A stretch of 64,000 bases of DNA from Carallia brachiata (GCA_021464245.1 JADCRB010000049.1:127140-191139), one strand, 5' to 3'. Counted from the stretch's first letter, positions 22,162 to 36,050 are shown. Program-made: numbers and translations. The notes: a model not told the origin generated them from the sequence alone.

Positions 22162-25100
22162 TGGAGAGGTATAGAAGCAGAAACAGAGGAGGCGTGGAGG
22201 AGAACTTGCTAGCAATACTCGACGCCGCTGCCGATTCCAATCACACTCCGGACGCTAACGCCCACCGTATCTATTTTTCACTTTCCTTCTCCTCTTTTTT
22301 TTTTTTTTTTTTTTAATTTTTATTTCGTCAACCCACCCCTTAAGAATCATTTATTATTATTATTTCTTTTTATTTTTCTTTTTAAGTACTGAATTTTTGT
22401 GTCAAAATCTGAAATCGCAGGGTTTGCTTTTCTTCAAGCTGTTCGCGCTGACTACCTTGTTCCCGATTCCGCTGCCACTCCTCCTCCTACTAGGTAACTG
22501 ACTCTCTCCACTCCTTAAATTAGGGTTTTTTTTTTTTATCCTTTTTTTTTTTAAATTTGGGTTTTTTGTGGGGGCGTGTGTGTGGTTGTGTAGTAAAATA
22601 TGCGAGGCGGTGTTTGGAATCCTGAGGGCTGGGAGCACTCTGGAATTGTCGACCCAAAGTTTCCAGCTTCTGATCGACTTAGATACGGTACTTAATTTTG
22701 ATGCTTGACAATGTTGTTTGATTTCATTTGACTTCTTAACAATTTATTTGGTTTTTATTTTGATGGTAGCATTTTCCGCGCGCCCAATCACGTGTAGTGC
22801 AAAAGGGAGAATCATATTCCTGTAGGGTTAATGCAGATGAAGAGGTGCAATTTTTTTTTTTTTTTTAATTTAATTTTTCTTAAGGATTGTTTTCTATCCA
22901 AGCCACATATTTTCGCATTGGCTGGAATTGTCTCTGTATTTTGGTAGTGATTGGTTTCACTTTCCCTTTTGTTGCATTGCAGGATTGGTGGCCTTTTATT
23001 TTTACATCAGATGTTGCTTTGGGTGAGAGAGAAGCTGTTGGGAAGAGCTCTAGCATGCCACTTGACTCATCCGTACATCAAATCTGCTTTTTTCCCCTTT
23101 TATGTCTTCGAATTTCGGAATTTGATGTGTTGTTCTTTGGGAATAATTTGATGCACGAATTGGAATTAACTTCTTGGAGTAACCCAAGAGTGTTAACACA
23201 ATGTTTTATAATCCATCACTCATGTCTCCTATGATGTTATCTTTTGCATTAGTTGTACAATCAGAATGCTAGGATTACCCAAGTTTGTTAACAAAATTTT
23301 TTATGGTCTGCTACGGTTGTCTAGTATGATTTTATGTTTTTCATGAGGTGTACAATTGGAAAACTAGCTTCCAAATCATATTTTGTTTTAGGAGATCCTT
23401 TTTCTTGTTATTTGATTCTTGATAAATACATTTTCATGGCATGAAAGTTTATATTTTCTGCTTACTTGGGCATTGCAGGCCTTCCAGCTGTTAATACAAG
23501 ACCTTGCTAAAGTGGTGAATGATGCAAATTTCAACGCATTAGAAACCAAGGTCAGTTCACTTCTGTATCTTTGTGCATGGATTAGAACTTTGTTTGAGTC
23601 TAGCTTAATGAAGCCTCAGTTACTAATCTTCTGTTTACTCACTTGTCAAGTATTGTTCTGATGTGATTATGCTTCAGTCACTGGGCAACATGCTGCTGTT
23701 GCAATATCTTGTCAGTGTTCTCAAAGCAGATTTCTTGCCACGTAACAGAGCTTTTGAGGGTAAAGACCTCATACCTTGGTCTTATGTTCTCCATTAGTTG
23801 ATTAGACATAGGAATTAAAAACCTGATTTCTTATTCCAGAAACCACAAACTGGATTCTTGTAAGGGAGGCCCTGCTCAGCATGTTTCTGGTATATTGTCT
23901 ACTCATGCCTTTGGTTTTATGAGAAGTTTTGTACTTCTTCTGCTGCGTGGTGTAGGGATCAAGTGGTTGTATACTGTAAACCCTCTGATTTCCCCTTACA
24001 ATTAAACTAAAAACGTTTAGTCTTGTGCAATGGCATTTTCTTTTCGTCAACTGTTCAAAGAGCCAAAGAGATGGAGCTTTCTTTTTTTCTCATCTTTTTG
24101 TACATTTTTTCCAGAGTTCTAGAAAAGTAAACTACAAGAGCTTGATAAAGGATTGCTTGTTGATCTTATGTGGACTATGCCCAGATTCCGGTCAAATTTG
24201 TGATGGTCATAATCCTTCAGATAATTTCTTGGCAAAACCAGCTCAAAATAAAAATCCTTCTGTTGAAATTGCTTCACTTGAAATAGGAAGCAATACTTGT
24301 ACTGCCATACAAAACCTTCTGATAATGGTAGGTCCATATATGGATCCTTCAGTTAATGAATTCTGATAATCATTCACTCGATTGAACTCTGACTATGCTA
24401 CTGTCTTTGTCAGATTATGGAGCTCGATATGTCAAGGAAGAAAGCTGACATGCAAGGTTGTACCAAAAGAGCTGATGGTGTGAGGTGCCTATTTGTTTGT
24501 TTATCTGATATCTCTTACCATAATTTGATTACTTCAAATAAACACAAGGATGCTATTTTCAGAACTCCCTTGGTGGAGATAATTCTGGATGAGCTAACCT
24601 ATGACACAGATATGCTGTCTCCATTCTTTCAGGTATTGTTTTTATTATCCTCTAAGGTGGTTTGTAAGATGAAAGTTAAAATGTTTGTTACTAAATTTGA
24701 GTTTCTCTGGTTGTGTTCATGTTTTTTGTCAATTCATACATGATGACTACCTGCTTTCGGTTTCTAATGCATTTGGTACTTGGTTCATGATGATTCAAGT
24801 ACTATGCTGTTTGACTGTCAAATGATTGCTTTGGTGGAGTTGATAGAAGTTGTTCATGATGTTTCCTTGCTAAACAAGGAATTAATTTGCAGATGTTAAA
24901 ACATCCCAAGTGGAAGCTGGAAATTATTTTATTGTATTTTTCAAAGTATACTGCTAAGGTAAGTCCACTGTGAACCTTATTTTGGGCACAAACTTCATAA
25001 TTGTTGCCTCTGCAGTATGCACCTAAACTCGGAGGTGCTTTAAAAAGCTTCACTGACCTAAGTGAAATATGTGTTTACAGTATTCTGTTCGTACTCGGAA

Positions 25101-26548
25101 GTCCAATGGTTCTATGGAGGATACAACCTTGGGTGGAGTTTTAAGGTCCTTTTCAAATATCACCAGCGCAAGAAGCATGATAAAAAAGATCAGTGGCGAT
25201 GTGGTTCAGCTGCTCTTAGCACATGCTTTTCAGGTGTTGGTGTGGTGTAGAGAAACTGAATAGAAACTGAATTTAGGGTAGAACATTGAAGTTGGAACTA
25301 GATTCATAGGGTTACGGTTTAGACAAAATCAATGGTCAACAAACCTGTTTTTTGTGATAAAATAGCAAATCTGAAAATTTCTCCAGCAAGAAACCTATTT
25401 ATACTGTTAGAATGAGAATTAATGATCAAATAAAACCCTAACTAATCCTAGCCATCCATCTATCAAAATAATCACATGCTAATCACATGACTACTAATTA
25501 AACTAACACCAAAAGAAAAATAAGAGAACAGAATATATTAAAGCTCCTGAGTCATGCTATCTGGTTTTCTCCACAATTTCAAACAATACGTTTACCTAAT
25601 TTTGAAATTATCTTGCATTTGCAATGTTTAAGGTACCTAATCCTTTCTTGGTTATTGTATACTTTCATGCTATTAAATTTTTCGTGTTGTTTCTGTGATT
25701 GATTCTGATTTCCACTAATGACTGGAACGTTAGAAGATCTCTTGTAGTTTGTTCAGTAACTAGTTCTGTATCTCTTCAACTCTTATCTAATCTCTTGCTA
25801 TTGACCTTCTTAAGCAAACATTCCACAAAAGTGTTTTTGGCATTCTCTTTGCAGGCATATGTTGATACATTCACTTAGCAGTTTAAAAAACTCTTCTTCA
25901 ATATTAATGGTGAATAATATTGGCAAACTTCATCTAAAATGAGTTGGTGGAACTCAGGATTCATAGGTGTTTGTGTTGTAGATTGACAGTATTTGTAAAC
26001 CTCAACAGCAGTAGTATTCTGGTTTAGGAACTTCAGAAATAATGTAGAAAGTGGTTTTGTGGTATATAAGGATTAGAGGTAAATGCACTAGAATTGTGTA
26101 GTGTCGTTGGAAGTGGAAAGGAGTATTGTACTTGCTTTTATTATTATTGTTATTATTTTTTTTGGGGCAATATACTTGCTTATATCTTGCTTACCCGTTA
26201 ATCTTTTGCCAGGCTCACTTGTCATTATCATTTTCTCAACAAAATCCTCCAAAAATAGCCAGTTCCAAGGATGAAATGAGATGCAGCCCTCTTGTGGAGA
26301 TATGCAAGAATCTCATCTCCGCATTCATTATTTTGAGAAAAGCGGATGAGTAAGACTACAACTACTTGCTTGCAGGTCTTTTGATTTCTAAAATATCAGT
26401 AGATCTAAAGGATTGTGGTAGAGATTTTGTTCAAGAATTTTGTTTTCAACTTTTAATTCACATTTTGTCTTACAGGAAGATGAAGATTTTGCCTTTCGCA
26501 AAGGAGGCTGTATTTGCAGCAGTAAGTATCCTCTCGTCAGAGTCTTAG
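22161..26548 (+). CDS. SNI1: negative regulator of systemic acquired resistance SNI1
   Basis: Fifteen exons join in phase to about 474 aa: 22161-22266, 22421-22493, 22594-22687, 22770-22844, 22983-23072, 23479-23550, 23678-23759, 23840-23889, 24115-24327, 24414-24484, 24563-24632, 24893-24958, 25081-25233, 26213-26349, 26476-26548. Recognisable SNI1 blocks are FLQAVRADYLVP, FGILRAGSTLELSTQSFQLL, LGNMLLLQYLVSVLKADFLP, SRKVNYKSLIKD, ELDMSRKKADMQG, TPLVEIILDELTYDTDMLSPF, HPKWKLEIIL and the C-terminal KILPFAKEAVFAA. In Arabidopsis SNI1 is a helical-repeat protein of the SMC5/6 complex. It represses pathogenesis-related genes and limits DNA-damage-linked immunity. Every junction uses GT-AG and the frame is intact. 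The large intron 13 (25234-26212) may hold old insertion sequence. Confidence 0.93.
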
Positions 26549-28000
26549 GAGCTCATTTCTGAAGGCTGCAAATAACCTGGCCGAAGTCTTACTACAAATT
26601 GATGATTAAGACACTCAGAAAAGAAAACGATTGTGCAAACTATGCAGTTTCTGACATCCTTTCCCCTCCACCGTTGACTCCGCTACATTGAGGGTTGATC
26701 CTCCATTTTCGGTCTCTCCTTACGTCTTTGTGGATGATTGCAAGGAAAGTTAGCCAGTATGGCTAAGATCAATGCGTGGGTAAGGTTCTTTATATCACCA
26801 TCTACCTCGTGTGATCTGGAGATGGTGACCATTTTATTGAAACAACAGGTAGCCAGAAGTTTGTGAACTTTTGAAGATGCTTTGTAAGTACCCATCCGTT
26901 TGCCTAATTTGTCTCCGCAGTTTCGCACGCTCCAGAAGATGTTACCGTAAGTAACTAGCTTTTAAGAGTTTTGGAGGACTTGGAATCAAATTTTTCTCAG
27001 AGCTGGAATGAGAGCGCTTATGAGAAGAGGTATCCGTCTAACATGCATTCATGTTGGACAAGACAAAACGTATCCATAAAAAATTTTCTTTTTTTTTTTT
27101 GTAAAAAAAACAAAAGTTAAACATGCATGTTAGACTCGGGGTTGATAGAACACGTTTGAACATTTTTATAATTTTATAAATAAAAATTAAAACAAACCTA
27201 AAAAAGTGTAGGTACCTCAAGCGCGGTTTATTCTCCTCTGCTTCTTCATCTCCTCCTTCCAATTCCAGAGAACTCGCTTCTGCTTCCTTACCCTCTTCCG
27301 AAAGCAAACTTTAATTTTCATAAAATCAAAGGATGCAAGAACGGAGGAATTAACCTTTGGAGACGGTGCAGAGAAGTAATTAATAGATTATTTTGATATT
27401 GTTACATTTGATCTAAGATCCAATATCTTGTCTAATGTTTATTATAGAAATAGAAAAAATTTGATAGTTTCATTTAAATAGTTTTAAAGTAGTTATAAAA
27501 TAATATAAGTTATGATTAAATTCATAAAAAAAAAAATAATAGTAAATTGTCAGGTTATTGAATGTAATTATATAATTTTTTATTATTATCTATTTAAAAT
27601 TATCTAATGTTTTTCAATAGATATATGATTGGGATTGCAATGCCAGCCTATATGTCATAGGACTCAACAGATTTCATGTCATGAATAGAAGGAAGCGTTA
27701 ACCATTAACACGTTGTGGCCCTTCTCTGTTGTGTTTATTGTAGCTTGTGGTATTTCCATTTTTCTGGAACATCAAAATAAAAAATATGTAAAATTTTTCT
27801 GTAAAATTGTGTCGGGGCAGATCAAATATGACGAAGGATAGGTTACACCCAGAATATTGTTTTCTGCAAAAACCCATTCAGACTGACCATTCGCAAAAGC
27901 CTCATTTACAATAAAAACCCTGCATCAAATTGAAAGGGAAAAAACCACTGCCAGCTTAAAAAATGATAAACACAAACAATGAGAAAAAGTAAAGCTCCAA
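26549..28000. other. intergenic between two convergent genes
   Basis: The 3' flanks of SNI1 (+) and the peroxidase (-) meet here. An 89-codon minus frame at 27038-27307 is glutamate-rich at its start and otherwise low complexity; I do not accept it as a gene. Nothing else is recognised. Confidence 0.55.
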
Positions 28001-29624
28001 TCAAGCAGCATGCATGGTACAATCTTTTCTTTTCTCTCCATGTTTGGGTCCCCTCTTCACTCCTATTGCGCCCATTTTCTCCATGGCTAAAGAAAATGCT
28101 TGGAAAAATACAAGTTTATCCTTTCCTAGTTCCTGAACTTGCTGCTTGGTCCGTGGGTCCAAAAACAAGGACTGGTCTGAGGCTAACAAGCCCAATTTAG
28201 ACTCCAAATTCCCATATAAGCTGATCAAACAAGAATGGAGTTGTGACATCAAAAGGTGCAACAATATCCAAATTTCCACCAAATTGGGGGCATGACATTT
28301 TCAAAGCCTTCAACAGCCTTGGATCAATAGCAGGGTCAGGCTGGTTGGTGCCATTGTAATTGTAGAGGCGGCTAACAAAATGCTTACAATGGGCAAAGCC
28401 AATTGTATGTGCACCTGAAAGCACAACTAGGTCCTCAATTGTTAGTCCTTTGGAATTGAAGAGTTTGACCCGTTGATCAACTGTGGAATTTGCTGAAGGA
28501 AGATTGGAAGCCACCCTGGATGCCATTGATATTTTCCCATCCCACCTGCCTTTTTTCACTTGGTAATATGGACCTCCGGCCTATGGATATGCCAAAAACT
28601 ATATATTAACAACAGAGCTAATGCATTTGATGATAAGGGAATTACTAAATTCAATAATACTATGACGGCAAATAAGTAGGTAAGCAGGATCTAGCATTTA
28701 AACCTCCATGATGCTCGAACATTGCCTAAATAATGGGTTGGAAGGCTTCTCTGTCAATGTTCATCTAAGTTCTTTAAATTCTTGCCTTTCTTTTCTTTGG
28801 GAATTGGCTTTGATTGAAGTTCGAGAGGTACAGTACTACTAAACACACTAGTTAGAAACTATCGTCTTTTGGGATATTGTTTTCATTGCTACTTTTTCAA
28901 AAAAAAAAAAAACCAAAAGAAACTGTTGAAATCTAAAATATGGTACCAGGTGGACAAAATCCCTAGCTGCAATTGCAAGGATATCTGCACAAGAAACAAC
29001 ACCAGGACACTTGCTCTCCACCAAGGCCTTCGCCTTTGTAATGATTTCAAATGCCTCCACCCTTAAGTCCTCATTGACCTCTGCATCCTTCTCGGCTAAC
29101 ACTTTGCTACCAGGCATTGTTGATATCATTATTGATGCATCACAGCCCTTCAGCACACCACACAAATGCCCACAATTACAGCCTCATAATTAAATAAGGA
29201 CCCTCAAGAAAAACGGCAATTATCCATAACAGACAGGAAAAAATAAATTGACAAATGTATGCAACATGCTAAAATGCAATAGGTTGGCAAAGCAATGCAG
29301 GCCATGCATGTTGGAAAATGTGAGTTTCAGAGGTGTGGAATTGAGATTACTTCTACGAAGCAGTCATGGAAGAATAGGCGAATGGTGGCAGCCCCTGTAA
29401 CTGGGGCTTCTTTGAACTGTTGAGAAGTGACAGAACCCACAAGTTGTTCAATTTGAGGGCATGTTTTAGCATAGTAGTTAACGGAGAGTTGGCGTGGGCG
29501 GCGGGTAGGATTGCCAGTTTTGGCTATGGAATTTGAGGGCAGAATTGTAAGCAACAAAGCCAGAAAACAAGTGAAAACAAAAGAATCAAATGGTGCAGAA
29601 GAAGAAGAAGAAGAGGGCAGTCAT
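28001..29624 (-). CDS. class III peroxidase (peroxidase 19-like), frame disrupted twice
   Basis: Three exons on the minus strand: about 29624-29351, 29147-28947 and 28580-28001. Landmarks are [20 protein letters not shown], the distal histidine [24 protein letters not shown], the proximal histidine [12 protein letters not shown], and C-terminal [17 protein letters not shown]. This matches the peroxidase-19 lineage, a secreted haem enzyme of the cell wall using H2O2 and phenolics. Two faults are seen. In exon 3 the frame slips near 28211-28227, just before [11 protein letters not shown] (exon length 580, 582 expected). In exon 1 the only plausible ATG (29624-29622) is one base out of frame with the signal peptide (274 nt, 273 expected). 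If both are sequence errors the product is about 351 aa; otherwise it is a pseudogene. Confidence 0.82.
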
Positions 29625-31012
29625 GACTGCAGCACATGGGCAGAGCAGCTTAAGACAAAGACGGCAATTTTAGTGGGAGAGAAACAAAAGCTTAAAAAGC
29701 CCTGGTGGAAGTCTATGTCGTGCGACAGTTTGCCAGGTGATAAGAAAACATCAGGAATGGATCAATGCCCGTGAGACCCTGAAGCCTAAACAAACAATTT
29801 ATCTAATGGGCACGGGCACGGGATCCTCACTTTTTTTAATCCTATTTATTTCCAATATCACAAAAATTGTAATACACTGTTAATTTTTTGTGACCACTCT
29901 TGATACTTTTTATAACAAAAAAAATATAAAATGTAAATTAATCGCAAGAAATTCTCAACTCGTTTTATTATGAAAAAGCATGTTGTGTTGACCTAATCAC
30001 AACCCCGAAACAACATCAATAATGCACCCACGAGAGCATGGAATCAAATAATTAATCAATCTTTGTTTTTGTTTTCAAGAACGACGAGATTATCATTTGT
30101 TTGTTTCATGGAGAGAGGAGACAAAAATGTAGCGAATTTAATAGCCGCATTTGTAGCCCGTTGCCAAACTGCGTGATCTCTATATATATTGCCTTACTGC
30201 TGCTAAATGGGTGGGGACAACTATGGCAGAAACAAATAACTAATTAATGGCGGATGAAACGATGAGCCCCCCAGTTGCCATCAATGCAGAGTGCACGCAA
30301 CCTGGACACCACAAACGATCCTTTCCACTCTGATGGCAAATCAGCAGATGAGATGGGATTTGGATATTGTTTTGTTTTGTTGTTGTTGTTGGGTTTTTTT
30401 TTTATTTTTTTATTTTTTTTTAATTTAACTTAATTTTTTTTAAGGAGGAGGGATTTGCATATAAATTGTTACTTGTCTCTACTCTCTAGTGACTCGCATT
30501 TCCTTGTACTCAATGATTAGAATACTTTGAGTTTTGAGTGCATCCAAATTTCCGGTACACGAGGTTTTGGGTTTATTGAGTTTTTGTGTGTATTAAGTGT
30601 TGAGTTTATTAAATATTAGTGTTGTATCTGAGAGCGATGTGTAAATTTATCTAATTTGTGAAAAATTTTATTTTTTTATATTTTATTTAAAATAGAAAAA
30701 TAAAAAGATATTCAAAACTGAAGTATCATTTATGTTTTCTAAATATTATTTAAACTAAAGGTTGCTTTTATAACTAATTTGGATTTAGAAAAAGAGATAA
30801 TTAAATTAAATTAGTTTTAGGAACAAAAAAAAGAAAGATTTGAGAGTATTTTTTTTCTTCTTGATAAAATAGTTTTTTAAAGAAAAAATATGTGAATTTG
30901 AGGAATTATTTTTTTAAGAAGGATTTGACAATAGTTTTTTTTTCTCTTTTTTGTCTTTTATTTTTCTATGTTAAATTTTTTATAATTTTAGAAATTTAAT
31001 TACACGTAAAGT
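29625..31012. other. intergenic, AT-rich
   Basis: Upstream region of the peroxidase, becoming very AT-rich with long T and A runs after 30390. A TATATATATT motif at 30181-30190 is not clearly tied to a gene. No coding sequence recognised. Confidence 0.5.
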
Positions 31013-31136
31013 AAGATTCTAAGAATTTATAGAATCCTTATTTAATTAGAATTAAATCTATATTGATTGATCATAAGATTCTAAGAATTTATAGAATTTT
31101 TATTTAATTACAATTAAATTTATATCGGTTGATTTA
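31013..31136. repeat. 62-bp tandem duplication
   Basis: The unit beginning AAGATTCTAAGAATTTATAG at 31013 is repeated from 31075 with a handful of substitutions. It is non-coding. Confidence 0.85.
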
Positions 31137-32800
31137 TGGAATTCTATTTTGATTGTAATCAAATTTTCATAATTATAACTCCTTTTTAATCCAAACAAAT
31201 ATTCTTACATAAATATACGTAAAAAAAAAACTTAAAAAGCTATAATTAAAGAAATTAAAAGAATTATAATTAATTATAAGCATTAAATTTGATGATAAAT
31301 TGTTCGGGTAAAAAACTGAAAATCTAAAATTGAGATAGTTAGTTAAGAGAAAATAAAAGAAAATTACTAAAAGTACATCCAAATTAATCGTGACGACAAT
31401 GAGGAAGACGGTGATACGGATGACGATAGGGACAGAAACGATGGTTTGAGGCTGTATTTCTACGGATTCTTCTTTGTTATGTTGTCACTTTGTACTGCTT
31501 GATCCTGTGGGGCGCCCAAAATCTTTGTTGAGGTATAGTATTTTTTCTGACAATGAGGAAAACATGAGATCAGGAACTTTGCCACGCTTCCAAATAATTG
31601 GCTCCATAAACCCCATGTATAATTGGGTAACTTGGAGAGTAAATATAGACAGCATATGACCAAACTCGCAAGTAAATTTGAACGTGCAAAATCAAACACA
31701 GAGAAGGCATTGAAGGAACGACCAATTATTAATTATAATTATATGTAAAAAAAAAAAGAAAAAAATATGATAAAAAATAACTATAATAAAAAAAAAGGAC
31801 AGTAGTAATTCACCTTGATTAATTTGTCTTTGTTATAGATGCTCTTGATCTCATTAAAAAAATTTTTATTGGTTAATACCAATCCAATCAAATTTATGTC
31901 CCAAATTTAGCCCATGAATCTGGAATTCAAAGTATAAAAGTAAAACGGCAACCAAAAACAATAAAGTAAGAATAAGCAAAATTAAAAAAAAAATTGGTTC
32001 ATAAAAAAACTGACAAAAAATAAAATTAGATCAAAGAAAGAGAAAATTCAATTTATCACAATAATCTGTACCAAAAAAAATACTTATCAAAATAATTAAG
32101 TATTGACATTAACCTTCCAAAAAAAAAAAAGTTCAGGTCAGAAAATTAATATATAAAATTGAGAAATACATATGAGAGAAAAAAAAAATGCTAATGCAAG
32201 TAATGGATTCTTGTACTTTATAGTATGAAAAATAGGATTTTATGTATATGAGAATTCTAAAATTTATTAAAATTAAAATTTTAAATTTAATAGTATACAA
32301 AAAAAAAACTACAGTTATTAAAATATCCTAATTGTATTTGAAAAAAATTACAATTGTTGAGAATTTATTAAATTAAAAAATTCAAAAATCTAGAAATTAA
32401 GCTTTTGAAAATTCAAGTATGAGAGGCTACCACATAAGTATATAAATATTCTCTCTACTTCTATTATTATATTTTATACTAGTATTAGTATTAGTTCCAC
32501 GCGATAGGGGGGTTTATAATTTTTTTTCTTATTAAAGCTATTTTAAATTAAGTTTATTACACAATTAATTTAAATTTAGAAAGACAAATAGTTAAAATTC
32601 AAAAAATGATAAAAGTAAAGTTTTGAAAAACCAATTAGTAGAGACTATCACATAAGCATATAAACTTTCTGTCAGTAGTCACCATCAATAATTGTATTAT
32701 ACATTGACAATAAAAAACTTCGACTTAGATATTAAAAGTATCATGTTTTAAGGCATACTTAGATGAAAACTTCTAAGATTTAACTTTATGAAAGAAATAA
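31137..32800. other. intergenic, AT-rich, no gene seen
   Basis: Low-complexity A/T sequence with short frames only. It may include the degraded flank or LTR of the adjacent copia element, but I could not match a pair of LTRs. Confidence 0.45.
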
Positions 32801-34960
32801 TCAATCTGCTAATTTCATACCTTAAGTGCTTGTTTCAGACTATGTAGCATTTTCTTTAACTTATACATCTTCTCTTCACTTCTTTTCTTCACAAAACTTG
32901 AGGGTTGCTTGACAAAAACTTCGTATTCAAAAGGACCACTGAAAAAAAAAATGACTTCACATTTATTCAATGAATTCTCTAACGATTTTAGGAAGCCAAA
33001 ACAATAATAAAGTCTATCAGTTTTCATACAACCAACAGGAGAGAATATCTCATGGTAGTCATAACCAGAACGATGTTCAAATCCTTTTACTACCAATCTT
33101 TCCTTTTATCTCTCCACTTCTTCATTTGACTTCCTTTTAGTTTTAAAAACTCACTTAACATCTATGGCTCTGTGACCTTGTGGGATATTAGTGAGCTCCT
33201 AAGTATTATTCTTCTCAGTTGCCTTAATTTCTTTATTCATTACATTTACTCATTTAAGATCTTGAATCGCCTCATCAAACGATACATGTTCATAATATGC
33301 AAACATTGCAAAATGAATCATATCCCCATCATCATTAACAGTATTATCAGGGATTACTTCATAATCTTATAATCTAACTGACTGTTAGCGACTTTTTCTT
33401 GACCATTGATTCTCTTAGAGAGCTCGTGGCATTAGATTTTGAGTAGAAACCAGGGCAACTACCCTATTTACATTAAGGACTGCAACTTGAGATTCATCCT
33501 CTCCAAAATAGTAACAGGACGTCTCTGAGAATTATTCTGCTCTTCAGCTTCAAATTTCCGCACTTTATCTTTTGCAGAGGTCACATCTCTACTTAATGTC
33601 AGCTTCTTTATCACAAGATTGAACAACATATATCCTCATTTTGAATAGCCAAGGAAACTTGTCTTCACTCCTCAATCATCTTACTTTGTCCTCGCCTTTG
33701 CAGGAATGTGAATATAAACAATAATACCAAACATCTTTAAATGTCTCACACTAGGCTTAAAACCGGTTCATCCTTCTTCATGAATAATATTCTAAATATT
33801 TATTATTAGAGACCTGTTTAATAAGTAAACAGAACACAAAACAGCTTCTGCTTCAAAAGGTATTGGCCACTCCTTTGACCTTTAGTAAACTTCTTATCAT
33901 ATTTATAATTGATTTGTTCTTTTTTTCAGCGACTAAATTATGTTGTGGTGTATAAGAAAAAGTGACTTCATGTTTTATTCCCTGTGATTCACAATACTCC
34001 TTGAACTCATTAGAAACATATTCACCACCCCCATTAGTTCACAAAATCCTTATATGATATCCACTCTGCCTTTTAACAAGTGCTTTAAACTTCTTAAAAC
34101 AATTAAATACTTCAGACTTTTTTTGCATGCAATAAACTTATGTCTACCTCGAAAAATCATCAATAAAGGTAAGAAAATACTTATTATTCCTAGTTGATGG
34201 AACACTTATCGAGCGACAAACATCAAAGTGAATAAGCTAGAGTGGATGCCTTACACACCAAATCCTTCTTTCCACGAAAGACAATTTACCTTATTTTGTA
34301 AGAATACAAGCCTCACATATCTGATTCAAATGATTTATCTTGGGCAAACCTGTCACCATATTATCTTGTGCAAGCATCTTCAAATTACAAGAATTTAGAT
34401 GAATAAAACGGAAATACCACAACTAAGATTTGTCTTTCACAACAGTACTAAGATAAGTGTAAACATCAGTGAAAATATCAACTCGAAATATTTGGTTCTT
34501 AGTCAAAGGGGATTTAGGAACAAGTGTAATTTTGTCATCAGTGATTAAAAGACAATTATCATACAACATAATGTTATACCATTTTTCAAACAATTGGCCC
34601 GAACTGAGTATGTTGCTCTTTATGTTTGATATATAAAACACGTATGAGATGTAATTATGATCTCCATTCTTTAACTTAATGAGCATTCGCCCTTTTCCCA
34701 TCACTAGAACACTGTTATCATCAGCAAACTAGATCGTAGAGTGGATTGACTCATCAAGATCAATATAGAGCTCCTTCTTNAATTTTCGTTCCATTTCAGA
34801 AAGACGAGCCGTACAGTACAGCGGGTGAACCCTTTCACCTACTTTCCTCAGCTTTTCTTTCCCATATTTTTCCAAATAGGTGATTATTACTGTTCTTATG
34901 CCACTTTTCTTTCCTCGCCATTTCTTTCTCTTACTTTCATTGCACACCAAACAGATTGTT
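32800..34960 (-). mobile_element. decayed Ty1/copia retrotransposon, internal region
   Basis: On the minus strand the order is: a basic segment near 34900-34750, a gag-pre-integrase stretch at 34704-34423 (ending ...WYNIMLYDNCLLI), then integrase-core remnants about 34380-33800 (YFLTFIDDFSR, EYVSNEFKEYCESQGI), and a reverse-transcriptase start at 33096-32815 (GFEHRSGYDYHEIFSPV, KLKKMLHSLKQA). That protease-integrase-RT order is copia type. Many stops and frame changes separate the pieces, so it is not functional. One undetermined base (N) lies at 34780. No LTRs were recognised at either side. Confidence 0.85.
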
Positions 34961-35299
34961 AGAGAAAAGTTTGGTGGCTGTTTTTAATGTAATTTTTGTA
35001 ATTGTATATACGATATTATAAAAAAATTATATGATGTGTTAAAAAAATTATACTATATATAAATTTTTTTTTGTTTTTAATAACTAATTAGACGTCATAT
35101 ACTTTTTTGTGACATATCATAATAAGTCATTTAAAAATATTTTTTAATGACTAATTACGTCGTATAATTTTTTATAATATATCATATAATTTTCTTTCAA
35201 TTCATCTATTACGTCGTAATATTTTTTCTGTCACGTTGTATAAAACAGTTACGGAAGTTACCTAAACCTGGAAGCCACGTAGTCCAGTCCTTAACTTTA

Positions 35300-36050
35300 T
35301 TTATTTATTTATTAATGAAACAGTAAACTGTTTCATTACTTAAATAGTTACAGTACATAAGTTAACCCTAAAAAAGAAACATCACTACATACACTAAGGG
35401 CCTGACTACCTAGATCACAAGGCCCAAAGGGAATGCTACCTGAACAAGACACAGCAAGAGCTAAATAGCCCAGGCCCAAAGCCAACGCAACCACCGGCTC
35501 AAAGGCCACAAAACGGCTCCATAGCCCTCTCCAGCAAACGAAAACGGACTGGCACCAAACTCCTCCGGTGAGAGCTTCGTCGCAAACAAGCTGCCCATTG
35601 CTATACAGACAGAAAACTGCTAATCCTGTCCAGCAGCCACTACCAACTAGGACAGAGGCAATAAGAACCAGACAGAGAAGAAGACTCGAAACTGCATCCA
35701 ACCCTAGCAACCCAGCCCCAACAACTAAAGGGGCACCAGATCGCCCACAAAATCACTCCCATTGCACACTGTACACGGCCCGACCATATGGCAACAACAA
35801 CAGAAAGGGGAACCTCCCTCACCCCCACACAGACCACCGCGGCGAATGGGAGGACGGGGGAGAAGGGATGCAAGCGCACAGACCGACCAGAAGAAGCTCG
35901 AGAAAGGACCAACAGACACCAAGAGGGTGGAAATCGACCAAGTCCCTACCATGAATGACGACTAAAACCGACGTTGGAGAAAAAAGACCACTAGGACTGA
36001 CACAGCCGAGCAAAACGCCAACACCAATCCAGAATTCCCTTGGTGCATGC
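35300..36050 (-). other. GC-rich island with a terminal hairpin and short-repeat tail
   Basis: This 750-bp block is far more GC-rich than its surroundings. At its left end is a hairpin AATGAAACAGT/ACTGTTTCATT (35318-35341, 11-bp stem, 2-nt loop) next to a TTTA repeat (about 35298-35316). Read on the minus strand it is a G/T-rich sequence ending in a stem-loop and an (ATAA)n tail, like the 3' end of some non-LTR retroelements. A 120-codon minus frame (35348-35710) has no recognisable domain. No target-site duplication was found. Origin uncertain. Confidence 0.35.

Noticed and set aside
27038..27307. An 89-codon minus-strand frame starting Glu-rich
   Set aside because: The second half is low-complexity Phe/Lys and there is no family resemblance.
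35348..35710. A 120-codon minus-strand frame
   Set aside because: Lies wholly in the GC-rich island where overlapping frames on both strands are open; composition, not coding, explains it.
32000..36000. Search for long terminal repeats around the copia element
   Set aside because: No pair of similar flanking sequences was evident by eye; the element is too decayed to delimit.
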